Both the position numbers and the translations under genes were made by a program. From Taeniopygia guttata (Eukaryota; Chordata; Aves; Passeriformes; Estrildidae), in contig NC_133025.1 of the NCBI RefSeq assembly GCF_048771995.1, positions 620,001-684,000 of the forward strand: a stretch of 64,000 bases of DNA, in the 5' to 3' direction. Numbering within the stretch: the first letter of the stretch is position 1; the number at the start of each line of letters is the position of its first letter. Of the stretch, positions 12,721 through 23,879 are shown in pieces. A model generated the notes under the pieces. The model did no database searches, had not been told where the DNA came from, and was given only the letters and a program-made list of their open reading frames with translations.

Positions 12721-14340
12721 GGAGCTGCCCCAGGTGGGATTTGTGGGGTCGGAATCCGGGGCGTGGATGGGATCCAGCTGTGGATCCGTGCGGGAAAACG
12801 GACTGCCCGGAATTCCCAGCGGGAATCGGCAGCCAGATCGGCACATCCACAGGTTTGGGAGGAACACCCGGATCCTTCGGCTTTTCCATGGCTGGTCCTT
12901 CCCAGCTGCCCCTTCCGGGGTGTTCCAGGAGATCCAGAACTTCCTATCCCAGATCCCAGTGGGACACAACCACATCCCCACATTCCCATTCCTCATTCCT
13001 CGCGGACATCCAGCTTTTCCCTGCCAGAGCTTCCCGAAGATGAAAAAGAGGATTTATCAGGAATGCGGCTCAAAAATGGGAATTATTGGGAATGCAGCTC
13101 AAAAATGGGAATTATTGGGAATGCGGCTCGTCCTGCAGATCCTCAGCCACGCTCAGCTCATCCCTTCGGAGCCGTGGATTTATGGGATCCTTGGAGCTCA
13201 TCAACATTCCCAAAATCAGGAGGGGGCGTTCAAGGCAGCGGTGGAGCCCATCAGCATTCCAGAATGTCCCGGTTTTCCAGGAGGGAGCTGAGATGGGAGG
13301 CCAAGCCAGGCAGTGGCAGGGAAACTGAGGCACTGGGATGTGGGAATTTTATGGGATAGTTGTGAGGACAAGCGGAGTGGCAGGGATGGGATGGGATGGA
13401 CCTCAGAGCCCTTCCAGTGCCACCTCCCACTGTCCCAGGCTGCTCCAGCCCCAGTATCCAACCTTTCCTTGGACATTCCAGAGATCCAGGGGCAGCCCCA
13501 GCTGCTCTGGCAATCCCAGCCCAGCCAGGAATTCCTCATTCCCAATCTCCCATCCATGGCTGTCCTCTGGCAGTGGGAGCCATTCCCTGTGTCCTGTCCC
13601 TCTGTCCCTTGTCCCCAGTCCCTCTGCAGCTCTCCTGGAGCCCCTTCAGGCCCTGGAATGTGCTGGAAGCTCTCCCTGGATCCTTCCTTTCTCCAGGGGC
13701 ACATTCCCAGCTCTCCCAGCCTCTCCAGAGCAGAGGACTCTGATTTTCCAGGATTCCCGCGGGTGTCAGATCCATTTCCTTCCCCATTCCACGGGGACAA
13801 CGGCAGGATGGGGACAATGCCAAGGGGACAGCACCGCTTTGAGGAGCTTTGTCCCCATCCAAGATTCCCACGGTGGCACAGCCAGGGGGTCCCACACATC
13901 CCAGTGCCAAGGGGACACCGGCCCGGCCACCCCCGGGCTCCTCACGCCACGCTGACCACCAGGTGACCGCCACCAGGGTGTCCAGAGGGTCCTGCCATGC
14001 CGGGAAAACGCCAGAAGGTTCCCTCTTATCCCAGTTTTTCTCCACGGGGTCGCTCCCATTCCACGTGGGATCAGCACGGGGCGGGATGAGGCAGGACAAA
14101 GTCCTTGTCCCCAGGGCCAGGGGACATCGGCGGGGGCGCAGAGCCGTGCCAGGAGGGCAGGACCAGCCGGGAATCGCCATCCTGGAGGCGCTGCCGGAAT
14201 CTTGGGGATATCCCACCCGATCCGCGTCCCCACCCTACCCCACACCCCAATCCCGCTGGATTCGCGCCCCCATTCCCAAACCTTGGCCTCACCCCTTCCC
14301 TCTCCTCTCTTCTCTCCCCGCCTCCCCGCTCTCTCCGCAG
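12720..14340 (+). other. Unique intronic sequence before the SHANK3 terminal exon
   Basis: Non-repetitive GC-rich sequence. I see no conserved exon. It ends in a long pyrimidine tract and CTCTCCGCAG, the acceptor of the terminal SHANK3 exon. Confidence 0.6.
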
Positions 14341-14887
14341 ACTTTTCAGTAGTTTAGGCGAGCTCAGCACCATTTCCCAGCGCAGCTCCGGCACCACCTT
14401 CACCGTGCGGCCCGGCAGCCGCTACCCCGTCACCCGCCGCACGCCCAGCCCCGTCAAAGCCGCGGCGCTGGAGCGGCCGGAGCCCCTCAGCACCGTCCGG
14501 CCCTACGGCCTGACGCCCCCCACCATCCTCAAATCCTCCAGCCTCTCCATCCCCCACGAGCCCAAGGAAGTCCGCTTCGTGGTCCGCAGCGTCAGCGCCC
14601 GCAGCCGCTCCCCGTCACCGTCACCGTCGCCGGGGCCACCGCTGCACACGCTGCACCCGCCCAGGCCCTTCATGCAGAAGCCGCTGCACCTGTGGAACAA
14701 GTACGACGTGGGGGACTGGCTGGAGAGCATCAACCTGGTGGAGCACCGGGACAAGTTCGAGGACCACGAGATCGAGGGCACCCACCTGCCCGCCCTGACC
14801 AAGGAGGACTTCGTGGAGTTGGGGGTGACCCGCGTTGGGCACCGCATGAACATCGAGCGGGCGCTGAAGCAGCTGGTGGACAGCTGA
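14341..14887 (+). CDS. SHANK3: SHANK3 terminal coding exon (SAM domain), partial gene
   Basis: C-terminal 181 residues of a Shank postsynaptic-density scaffold, joined to the previous exon by a split codon whose third base is the first A of this exon. The acceptor is a pyrimidine-rich CTCTCCGCAG. Residues 1-11 (LFSSLGELSTI) and the block around residue 61 (TILKSSSLSIPHEPKEVRF) are Shank3-like linker. An [10 protein letters not shown] stretch follows, then the SAM domain at about residues 114-180, with the conserved DVGDWLES, HEIEGTHLPALTKEDF and GVTRVGHRMNIERAL segments. The Shank SAM polymerises head-to-tail into sheets that organise the PSD. The IEGTHLPALTKEDFVELG segment fits SHANK3 better than SHANK1 or SHANK2, and the MAPK8IP2 neighbour supports this. 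The stop is TGA at 14885-14887. The PDZ, SH3 and ankyrin portions lie outside the window. Confidence 0.95.
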
Positions 14888-15219
14888 CCGCGTCCCCAGC
14901 CGCCGTGGGAAGGGCGGGCCGGCATTCCCAAGCCAAGAAAACCCACTGGGATTCTCCTTCTCCTTCTCCGAGCGCTGCACTGAGGGTGAGGAGCCGCCCC
15001 CCGGCTCCCGCCCGCTCCCCGGCCCAGGAATGTTGCATGAAATTCCTCCTCGCTCCCGTCCTCCCGGAGAGCCCGGCTGGAGATCGCTCCCTGTGCCCTG
15101 CCAGGGTGGCACCGGTGGTGGCACCTCGGGGGTGACCACGGCCCGGAGCCCCCGAGCCGCCGGGTGGCACCTCCCGGGTGGCACTGCCAGGCTGAGAGGT
15201 GGCCCAAGGTCCTGACGAG

Positions 15220-15640
15220 TCCCAGGTGGCCCTGCCAGGGGTGGTCCTGGGTCCCCACCAGGTGTCCCTGCCAGGCTCAGGGGTGGCCCAAGATCCTGAC
15301 ACCCCCGTAGATGTCCCTGAAGGGAGATGGCCCCGGGTCCCCCCCAGGGGTCCCTGCCAGGCTCAGAGGTGGCCCCAGGTCCTGATCCCCCCCAGATGTC
15401 CCTGCAGGGAGTGTCCCCATCTCCTGACACCCCCCAGGTGTCCCTGGCAGGCTCAGAGGTGACCCCGGGTCCCCCCCAGATGTCCCTGGCAGGGTCAGAG
15501 GTGACCCCAGGTCCTGATCCCCCCCAGATGTCCCTAATGGGAGATGTCCCCGGGTCCTGAACCCCACTGGGTGTCCCTGGCAGGGTCAGAGGTGGCCCCG
15601 GGTCCCCCCCAGGTGTCCCCATCGGGCTCGGAGGTGGCGG
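15220..15640. repeat. Minisatellite in SHANK3 3' UTR
   Basis: About ten degenerate copies of a unit containing GTGTCCCTGGCAGG, CTCAGAGGTGGCCCC and GGTCCTGATCCCCCCCAGAT. Confidence 0.8.
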
Positions 15641-15654
15641 CTCCAGCGGGGCCA

Positions 15655-15778
15655 TCCCGGCGGCGCTCCCGGAGAAAGGAAGGAAGGAAAGGAGGAAGGA
15701 AAGGAAGGAATGAAAGGAGGAAAGGAAGGAATGAAAGGAGGAAAGGAAGGAATGAAAGGAAGGAATGAAAGGAAGAAG
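15655..15778. repeat. Polypurine GGAAGGAAAGGA tract
   Basis: Pure purine run of GGAAGGAAAGGAGGAAAGGA and GGAATGAAAGGA units. It can form triplex-type structures in principle. Confidence 0.85.
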
Positions 15779-16569
15779 GGCCGGGACGGCTCCAGCGGCG
15801 GCCGTGCCACCCCGAGCCGTGCCAGGCCGTGCCAGGCCGTGCCAGAAGAGCCCCCCAGGCAGGCGGATCCCCCCGGACTCTGAGCTGCGGGTGAGAGGGA
15901 GCGAGGAGCGCATGGATCGAAGCATGTTTGGGAATGTCGGGAGCCTGGGGGGTGGGGGGGACGAATCCCGCAGCAAAAACAAAAAAAAAGCAACAAAAAA
16001 CTAACAAAAACAAACAAAAAAAAAAAGCTTTGGCAAAATTAGAGGGGAGGGGGCGGGGGGGTGGGAAAGTTTGATTTTTCTCTTGGCTTCGGGTCTTGTT
16101 TTTCCAAAGTGGGGGGAAAAGCGTTGATGGGAAATTATTTAATCTCCGTGCATTTATCTAGAGAGCAGCTGATAAGCCCCACGAGATAACGAATTCCAGG
16201 ATCCTCCCCCCCTCCCTCACCCCAAAATCCTGCTCATCCCTCGTTTTGCATCTTTTTAAGCAGCTCTATATTTGGAAAGAGAGAATATCTATATATCTAT
16301 ATCTCCAGAGCTATAGCCACCTGATTTTTGTTAGGATTTTCCTAAAAAAAGAAAATAATAATTCTTATCTCTGGACTGGAGGAGACGCTCCCGGAACGCC
16401 CGTGGCTCGTGGGAGTTTTTAAGCGACTGAATGAATGTGAAAAAGTCTTTTTAAACACACCACAAAAACCCCTAAAATCCCCCCCACCCCCCCAAAAAAC
16501 AGCTCTTTTCAGACGCTCTGGATTTGTGAAAGATTCAGAGAAATCACAAAAACACACGCACACACACAC

Positions 16570-16603
<34 letters not shown>

Positions 16604-16870
16604 CAAAACCACAAACTTGCGTTTTGGGACACACCGAGTCTTCCAGGCACACAGCAGGGAGGTCCCCGGGGGTCGCGACCCCCAATTTTGGGGGGGGGTC
16701 CCAGGGCTGGTGGTGGTGGCCACGGGGACAATGCCCGGGGGAGGTGTCCCCAGTGCCACCCGCGTGTCCCCCGGGCCGGGGTGACCAGGGCGTGCCCGGC
16801 TGGCCGGGAGGGGAGGGCTCGGTGGTCCCAAAAGCCGAGGCCCCCAGGAAGGCATTAAAAAAAAAACAAA

Positions 16871-16876
16871 AATAAA
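16871..16876 (+). terminator. SHANK3: Proximal SHANK3 poly(A) signal AATAAA
   Basis: AATAAACTTTTCTGGTGCTA: a canonical hexamer with a GU-containing stretch just downstream, about 2 kb after the SHANK3 stop, which is a usual 3' UTR length for this gene family. Confidence 0.5.
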
Positions 16877-16899
16877 CTTTTCTGGTGCTAAGAGGGGAG

Positions 16900-17540
16900 G
16901 ACAGGGAGCTCCGTCCTGACCCTCAACATCTCCCAACCTTTCCGACCTTGCCAGGGAAAAGGGCCCGGAGCTCCCCCGGGGTGTCCCCGGGGTGTCCCCT
17001 GTCCTGTGTCGGGGTACCGGGATGTCCCCGGGGTGTCCCCTGCCCCGTGGCAGGGCACTGGGAACTCTCTGAGGTGTCCCCTGCCCTGTGTCGGGGCACC
17101 GGGATGTCCCTGGGGTGTCCCCTGCCCCGTGCCAGGCACCGGGATGTCCCCAGGAGGGTCCCCGGTGCCACCTCCTTGTCCCCGAGCCCTCCCCGCCGTG
17201 GCGACACCGAGGGCGAGTGGCCTGTCCCCGTGTCCGGCTGCCATCCCTCTGTGCCAGCCGGGCACGGGGAAGGACCCGGAGCCGGCCCGGTGAGCAACGA
17301 GCCGGGAAAAATAAAAAAAATCCCGGGAAAAACAACCCCCGGGAATGCCGACCCCCCTCCCCAGCTCAGGTCCTGCCCCTCGGCCGTGTCCCCGCAGCCC
17401 CCGCGATGTCGCCAATGTCCCCTCCCCACCCCCCCCGAGTGCCACCCTCGCCCCCCAAATCCTCTGTGCCAGCCCCCCATGGTCACCCTCCTGCAATCCG
17501 CCCTCCCGTGCCCCCTAAATCCAGCCCTGCCCTCCCACCA
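16900..17540 (+). other. GC-rich sequence after the proximal poly(A) site
   Basis: GC-rich sequence with a few imperfect repeats of GGGATGTCCCCGGGGTGTCC (about 16970-17160). A minor AATAAA occurs near 17310 inside an A-rich run. No coding exon seen. Confidence 0.4.
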
Positions 17541-18560
17541 GGACCCCAAAATCCCTCTCACCAGGACCCCAAAATCCGTCCCATCCCTATCCCCAAAATC
17601 CCTCCTATCCCCCAAATCCCTCCCACCCCTATCCCCCAAAATCCCTCCCACCCTTTATCCCCCAAAATCCATCCCACCAGGACCCCCAAATCCATCCCAC
17701 CAGGACCCCCAAATCCATCCCACCAGGACCCCCAAATCCATCCCACCAGGACCCCAAAATCCCTCCCACCCTTTAGCCCCAAAATCCATCCCACCAGGAC
17801 CCCAAAATCCGTCCCATCAGGACCCCAAAATCCCTCCCATCCTTATCCCACAAAATCCATCCCACCAAGACCCCAAAATCCCTCCCACCCTTTATCCCCC
17901 AAAATCCCTCCCACTCTTTATCCCCAAAATCCGTCCCACCTTTAGCCCCAAAATCCGTCACACCCTTTATCCCCAAAATCCCTCCCACCAGGACCCCAAA
18001 ATCACTCCCACCCTTTATCCCCAAATCCCTCCCACCCTTTATCCCCCAAAATCCGTCCCACCTTTAGCCCCAAAATCCGTCCCACCTGTGCCTCGAAAGC
18101 CATCCCACCCTAAATCCCAAAATTCCTCCCAGCTGTGCTTCTAAATCCATCCCACCCTTAGCCCCAAAATCCATCCCCACCCTGTGCCACCGGTGTCCCC
18201 AAATCCATCCCACCTGTGTCCCCAAATCCATCCCACCTGTGTCCCCAAATCCATCACACCGGTGTCCCCAAATCCATCCCTCCTGTGTCCCCAAATCCAT
18301 CCCACCGGTGTCCCCAAATCCATCCCATCTGTGTCCCCAAATCCATCCCACCGGTGTCCCCAAATCCATCCCACTGGTGTCCCCAAATCCTTCCTGTCTG
18401 TGTCCCCAAATCCATCCCATCGGTGTCCCCAAATCCATCCCACCTGAGTCCCCAAATCCATCCCATCTGTGTCCCCAAATCCTTCCCATCTGTGTCCCCA
18501 AATCCTTCCCATCTGTGTCCCCAAATCCATCCCATCGGTGTCCCCAAATCCAGCCCCACC
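17540..18560. repeat. CCCCAAATCCATCCCACC-type minisatellite
   Basis: Left half: CCCCAAAATCCCTCCCACC with CTTTATCCC variants. Right half (from about 18190): about 16 cleaner copies of GTGTCCCCAAATCCATCCCA. Open on both strands because the unit lacks stops. Confidence 0.9.
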
Positions 18561-18654
18561 CCGTCACCCGGTGCCACCCTCTCCCCGTGCTCCCGCTGTG
18601 TCCGTCCGGCATTCCCGGGACACCCCGGGCACAGGGACGGGCTGGCAGCTCCCA

Positions 18655-20480
18655 CCCCAAATCCCATCCCAAATCCCATCCCAAATCCCATCTCAAATCC
18701 CATCTCAGATCCCACCCCAAATCCCATCTCAAATCCCACCCCAAATCCCATCTCAAATCCCACCCCAAATCCTATCCCATCTCCCACCCCATCTCCCACC
18801 CCAAATTCCATCTCAAATCCCACCCCCAATCCCATCTCAAATCCCACCCCAAATCCCATCCCATCTCAAATCCCAACCCAAATCCCATCCCATCTCCCAC
18901 CCCAAATCCCATCCCATCTAAAATCCCACCCAAAATCCCATCCCAGATCCCACCCCAAATCCCATCCCGGATCCCATCCCAAATCCCACCCAAAATCGCA
19001 TTCCAGCTCCCATCCCAATTCCCACCCCCAATTCCATCCCAAATCCCACCCCAAATCCCATTCCAGATCCCATTCCAGATCCCATCCCCAATCCCATCCC
19101 AAATCCCATCCTACCTCCCATTCCGGCTCCCATCCCAGATCCCACCCCAAATCCCATCTCAAATCCCACCCCAAATCCCATCCCGGATCTCATCCCAAAT
19201 CCCACCCAAAATCGCATTCCAGATCCCATTCCCAATCCCATCCCGGCTCCCATCCCAAATCCCATTCCAGATCCCATCCCTAATCCCATCCTACCTCCCA
19301 TTCCAGCTCCCATCCCAGATCCCACTCCAAAATCCCATTCCAGCTCCCATCCCAGATCCCACCCCAAATCCCACCCCAATTCCATCCTAAATCCCACCCC
19401 CAATCCCATCCCCAATCCCACCCCAAATCCCATCTCAAATCCCACCCCAATGCCACCCCAAATCCCATTCTAGATCCCATTCCAGCTCCCATCCCAGATC
19501 CCATTCCAGCTCCCACCCCTAATCCCACCCCCAATCCCATCCCAGATCCCACCCCAAATCCCACCCAAAATCCCATTCCAGATCCCATCTCAAATTCCAT
19601 CCCAGATCCCATTCCAGACCCCATCCCCAATCCCATCCCAAATACCATCCTACCTCCCATTCCAGCTCCCATCCCAGCTCCCATCCCAAATACCATCCAA
19701 ACTCCCACCCCAAATCCCACCCCAAATCCCATCCCAGCTCCCGTCCCAGCTCCCACCCCAAATCCCACCCCCAATCCTATCCTACCTCCCATTCCAGCTC
19801 CCATCCCAAATCCCATCTCAAATCCCACCCCAAATCCCATCCCAGCTCCCATCCCATCTCCCACCCCAAATCCCATTCCAGATCCCACCCCAAATCCCAT
19901 TCCAGATCCCACCCCAAATCCCATCTGAAATCCCACCCCAAATCCCATCTCAAATCCCATTCCAGTTCCCATTCCAGCTCCCACCCCCAATCCCACCCCC
20001 AATCCCATCCCAAATCTCATCCCAAATCCCATCCCCAATCCCATTTCAAATCCCATCCCAGATCCCATCCTGGATCTCATCCCAAATCCCACCCAAAATC
20101 GCATTCCAGATCCCATTCCAGCTCCCACCCCCAATCCCATCCCAAATCCCACCCAAAATCTCATTCCAGATCCCATTCCAGCTCCCATCCTGGCTCCCAT
20201 CCCAAATCCCATCCCCAATCCCATCCCAAATCCCACCCCCAATCCCATCCCAGCTCCCATTCCAGCTCCCATCCCCAATCCCATCCTACCTCCCATTCCA
20301 GCTCCCATCCCAAATCCCACCCCCAATCCCACCCCAAATCTCACCCACAATCCCACCCCAAATCCCATTCCGGCTCCCACCCCAAATCCCATCCCAAATC
20401 CCACCCCATCTCCCACCCCAAATCCCATCCCATCTCCCACCCCAAATCCCACCCTAAATCCCACCCCAAATCCCATCCCA
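18655..20480. repeat. 1.8-kb AAATCCCATCCC minisatellite
   Basis: Long array of decamer-like blocks AAATCCCATCCC, AAATCCCACCCC, CAGCTCCCATTCCAG and CAGATCCCATTCC. The very long Gly/Met/Phe/Trp-rich minus frames over it are artefacts. Confidence 0.92.
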
Positions 20481-20529
20481 GACAATCCCATGCCACCCTC
20501 CTGTGCCTGCCCTGCCCCCTCCGCTCCTT

Positions 20530-20765
20530 GTCCCCTCTGTCCCCTCTGTCCCTCTGTCCCCTCTGTCCCTCTGTCCCTCTGTCCCCTCTGTCCCCTCTGT
20601 CCCTCTGTCCCCTCTGTCCCCTCTGTCCCCTCTGTCCCTCTGTCCCTCTGTCCCCTCTGTCCCTCTGTCCCTCTGTCCCCTCTGTCCCTCTGTCCCCTCT
20701 GTCCCCTCTGTCCCTCTGTCCCTCTGTCCCCTCTGTCCCTGTCCCCTCTGTCCCCGTCCCCCTCC
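20530..20765. repeat. (CTCTGTCCC)n minisatellite
   Basis: About 28 copies of CCTCTGTCC / CTCTGTCCC 8-9-mers, in two interspersed length variants. Confidence 0.9.
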
Positions 20766-20817
20766 GCCGCCTCCCGCCAGTCCCGGGGAGCTCCCGGTCC
20801 CTCCGCATCCCGCCGGG

Positions 20818-21215
20818 AATGTGGCACGCGGGAATGTCACACGCAGGAATGTCGCACGCGGGGATGTCGCACGCGGGAATGTGGCACGCGGGAATGTCGC
20901 ACGCGGGGATGTCGCACGCGGGAATGTCGCACGCGGGAATGTGGCACGCGGGAATGTCGCACGCGGGAATGTGGCACGCGGGAATGTGGCACGCGGGAAT
21001 GTGGCACGCGGGGATGTCGCACGCGGGAATGTCGCACGCGGGAATGTGGCACGCGGGAATGTGGCACGCGGGGATGTCGCACGCGGGAATGTCGCACGCG
21101 GGAATGTGGCACGCGGGAATGTGGCACGCGGGAATGTCGCACGCGGGAATGTCGCACGCGGGGATGTCGCACGCGGGAATGTGGCACGCGGGAATGTCGC
21201 ACGCGGGGATGTCAC
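20818..21215. repeat. 15-bp CpG-rich minisatellite with variant code
   Basis: About 26 contiguous copies of AATGTGGCACGCGGG. Two positions vary: TGG or TCG, and AATG or GATG. GATG occurs only with TCG, giving three common unit types. Each unit carries the CpG-containing CACGCGGG. All three + frames are open, and one reads as a VARGN/VARGD pentapeptide repeat. I regard this as non-coding. Confidence 0.95.
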
Positions 21216-21424
21216 CTGGCGGGCTCCTTCCCAGCAGTGGGATTGGGGAATTCCCGGGAATTCCTTTGGCTGTCCCTTCCCGGGGTTGCTCACCCGGGGA
21301 TCCCCGTGGGGACGCGCCCGTGGCCGGTTTGGCTGTGCCACCCCACGGCTGGCACCGGGCTGTCCCCGCCTTGGGGACACGGGGGTCCCCTCGGAGCCCC
21401 CCGGGAGCGCTCGGCTTGGCCCTC

Positions 21425-21995
21425 GGCACGTCCTGGCACTGCCCGGCCTGGCACTGACCACCCTGACCACCCTGCTTGGCACTGACCACCCAGCCTGGCA
21501 CTGACCACCCTGCCTGGCCACTCTGCCTGGCACTGCCCAGCCTGGCACTGACCACCCTGCCTGACCGCCCTGCCTGGCACTGACCACCCTGCCTGACCGC
21601 CCTGCCTGGCACTGACCACCCAGCCTGCCACTGACCGCTCTATCTGACCACTCTGCCTGGCACTGACCACCCTGCCTGGCCACTCTGCCTGGCACTGACC
21701 ACTGTGACTGACCACCCTGCCTGGCACTGCCCGGCCTGGCACTGCCCGGCCTGGCACTGACCGCTGTGACTGACCACCCTGCCTGGCACTGACCACCCTG
21801 CCTGGCACTGACCACCCTGCTTGGCACTGACCGCCCTGCCTGGCACTGTCCACCCTGCCTGACCACCCTGACCACCCTGCCTGGCACTGCCCGGCCTGGC
21901 ACTGACCACCCCGACCACCCCTGCCTGGCACTGACCACCCTGACCACCCTGCCTGGCCACTCTGCCTGGCACTGCCCGCTGTGCTTGGCCACCCT
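21425..21995. repeat. CTGCCTGGCACTGACCACC minisatellite
   Basis: About 30 copies of a roughly 19-20-bp unit (CCTGCCTGGCACTGACCACC) with variants TGACCGC and TGCCCGG. Confidence 0.9.
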
Positions 21996-22179
21996 GACCC
22001 CCCCGCTTGTCCCCGCTTGTCCCCGCTTGTCCCCACCTTGTCCCTGCCGTCCCCCCCCGTCCCTCCCCCCGTCCCTCCCGCAGCCCCCGGCAGCCCCCGG
22101 CGCTCTCGGTGTCCCGGGGGTGGCACCACCGCCCCGGTGCCCCCGCGGGCCCCACGGGCGCGGGTGGAAGGTGACAGTG

Positions 22180-22750
22180 GTGGCCTGAGCGCGGGCAGCC
22201 CGGCCTTGTCCCGCCGGGTGTCCCGGGGGGTCTCCGCCCCTTCCGCAGCTGTTTTTTGGGGCCACACCGAGTGGGTTTTTTGGAGACCCCCCCCGCCCGC
22301 GGCCGCCTCTCACCGCGAGAGGCCGAAACCCGCGGAGCGCAACCGCTCCGCTCAAGCTCCTTCTGGGACCGGAGAGCTGCGCGCCTTCTCGCCATTTCCG
22401 AGGAGCCTTCCTCCCCTCCCCATCCTCCTCCTCCTCATCCTCCTCCTCCTCCTCCGCGCCCCCCGAGGGCGGAATTGGCGGTGCCCGCTCCGCGCCCGCG
22501 GAGCCGCGGCCGTGCCCGGCCGAGCACCCGCAGCTCCCGCTGAAGCAGCTGCAGCCGTACCTGTGTTGGCGAACACTGAGTGTCACCCGCCCCGCGGGGA
22601 CACCACGGCTCGTCCCAGTCAGGCCCCACGCCGGAGAAGGCGACTTCCACCCGCGCTGCCCGTCCCGGGAGCGCCCGGGGCTGCCACCGAGCTGCCCGCT
22701 GTGTCCCCGCGGCCTCCGCGTCCTGCTGGCCCTGTCCCCTGTCCCGTTTA
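22180..22750. promoter_or_regulatory. Unique CpG-rich island, possible regulatory element
   Basis: Non-repetitive, CpG-dense sequence between arrays, containing (CCTCCT)n (about 22420-22455). No conserved protein is recognisable in any frame. It could be conserved 3' UTR or intergenic sequence, or a promoter of an unseen transcript. Only its composition supports the call. Confidence 0.25.
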
Positions 22751-23440
22751 TCCCTGTGCGTTTATCCCTGTCCCCTGTGCCGTCCCGTTTGTCCCTGTGT
22801 CACTCATCCCTGTCCCTGTCCCGTTTATCCCTGTCCGTTTGTCCTTGTCCCCCGTGCCCTCCCGTTTGTCCCTGTGCCACTCATCCCTGTCCCCTGTCCC
22901 GTTTATCCCTGTGCGTTTATCCTTGTCCCCCGTGCCACTCCTCCCTGTCCCTTTATCCCGTTTATTCCTGTCCCAATTATCCCTGTCCCCCGTGCCACTC
23001 ATCCCTGTCCCCTTATCCCATTTATCCCTGTCCCCTGTCCCATTTATCCATCCCCCGTGCCACTCATCCCTGTCCCTTCATCCCGTTTATCCCTGTCCCA
23101 TTTATTCATCCCCTGTGCCACTCATCCCTGTCCCCTTGTCCCCTTTATCCCTGTCCCCTGTCCCATTTATCCCTGTCCCCCGTGCCACTCATCCCTGTCC
23201 CCTTGTCCTGTTTATCCATGTCCCCTGTGTCACTCATCCTGTCCCCTGCCCCGCTCACCCCCATTCCATTAAACCCCGTCCCTTTGTCCCGTTTGTCCCT
23301 GTCCCCTGCTCCTCTCATCCTTGTCCCCCCTGCCCCACCCATCCCTGTCCCACTCATTTCCCATCCCTGTCCCCTACATTGCCCACCCTGTCCCCTGCCC
23401 GTCCCTGTCCCCATCCCCTGCCAGTCCCTGTCCCCTGCGC
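22750..23440. repeat. CCCGTTTATCCCTGTCC minisatellite
   Basis: Repeats of GTCCCGTTTATCCCTGTCC and GTGCCACTCATCCCTGTCC in alternation, roughly 20 bp each. 23440-23880 after it is unique GC-rich sequence with no gene seen. Confidence 0.88.
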
Positions 23441-23879
23441 TGCCACGGGGATGTGGCAGAACAGGACAAGGGACTTCCAAAAGGCCATCAGGGTCCCTGG
23501 GCGAACTGGCTTCGCCTGGGGTGGCCCCTCCAGCTGCCAGCACAGACCCCGCTGTCCCCTCCGTGTCCCCCGTGTCCCCCCAGCGCCCCTCTGCACCCCC
23601 AGCCCGTGCCCCGCGGTGCCACCGGCTCTGGGGTGACCTCGTGCCCATGGCCAGGGTCACCCCCGTGGTGCCCCTCGGCCGTTCCCGAAGCGCTGCCGTC
23701 CCTTCCCGGTGATTCCCGGTGTCCCCAGCTCCCGTCCCCGCTCCGGACACCCGCAGAGCCGGGGCCACCTCGCCTTTGGAAAAGCCATCCGGGAGAAGGC
23801 AGAGCGGGAGCCCAGCTGACCCCTGACCCCTGACCCCGGCCCCTCAGCCGTGCTGACCCCTCGGTCGCCCCCCGGCTCT

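Larger units (their letters stand above)
1..14340 (+). other. SHANK3: SHANK3 last intron (5' end outside the window)
   Basis: This stretch lies directly upstream of the splice acceptor of the terminal SHANK3 exon, and no other conserved SHANK3 coding sequence (PDZ, Homer-binding or cortactin-binding regions) is recognisable in it. The large proline-rich penultimate exon expected for the family must therefore lie left of base 1, making this intron at least 14 kb. It is a patchwork of GC-rich unique sequence (about 1230-2500, 2790-4200, 5830-7330, 7910-8670, 9390-10240, 11560-11985 and 12720-14340) and tandem arrays listed separately. In the unique parts I see no gene apart from the candidate small exon at 8308-8342 and a poly(A)-like signal at 3696. 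The first 185 bases are open in frame 1 but match nothing I know. Confidence 0.75.
14888..16900 (+). other. SHANK3: SHANK3 proximal 3' UTR
   Basis: Sequence downstream of the SHANK3 stop. About 15220-15640 is a minisatellite and 15655-15775 a GGAAGGAAAGGA polypurine tract. From about 15880 to 16620 the sequence is unique and AT-richer, with A-rich runs, CTATATATCTATATCTCC and TTTTGTTAGGATTTTCC, which looks like typical 3' UTR. It ends near an AATAAA at 16871. The extent is inferred from the poly(A) signal. A second, more distal signal is also present. Confidence 0.55.

Noticed and set aside
14105..14340. Extension of the SHANK3 open frame upstream of 14341
   Set aside because: The frame is open by chance, the sequence is non-conserved, and a strong pyrimidine tract with CAG lies exactly before the conserved LFSSLGEL.
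20454..22586. 710-codon minus frame and the VARGN/VARGD pentapeptide frame on +
   Set aside because: Produced by 15- and 20-bp minisatellites. No start context, no conserved flanks, and all registers are open.
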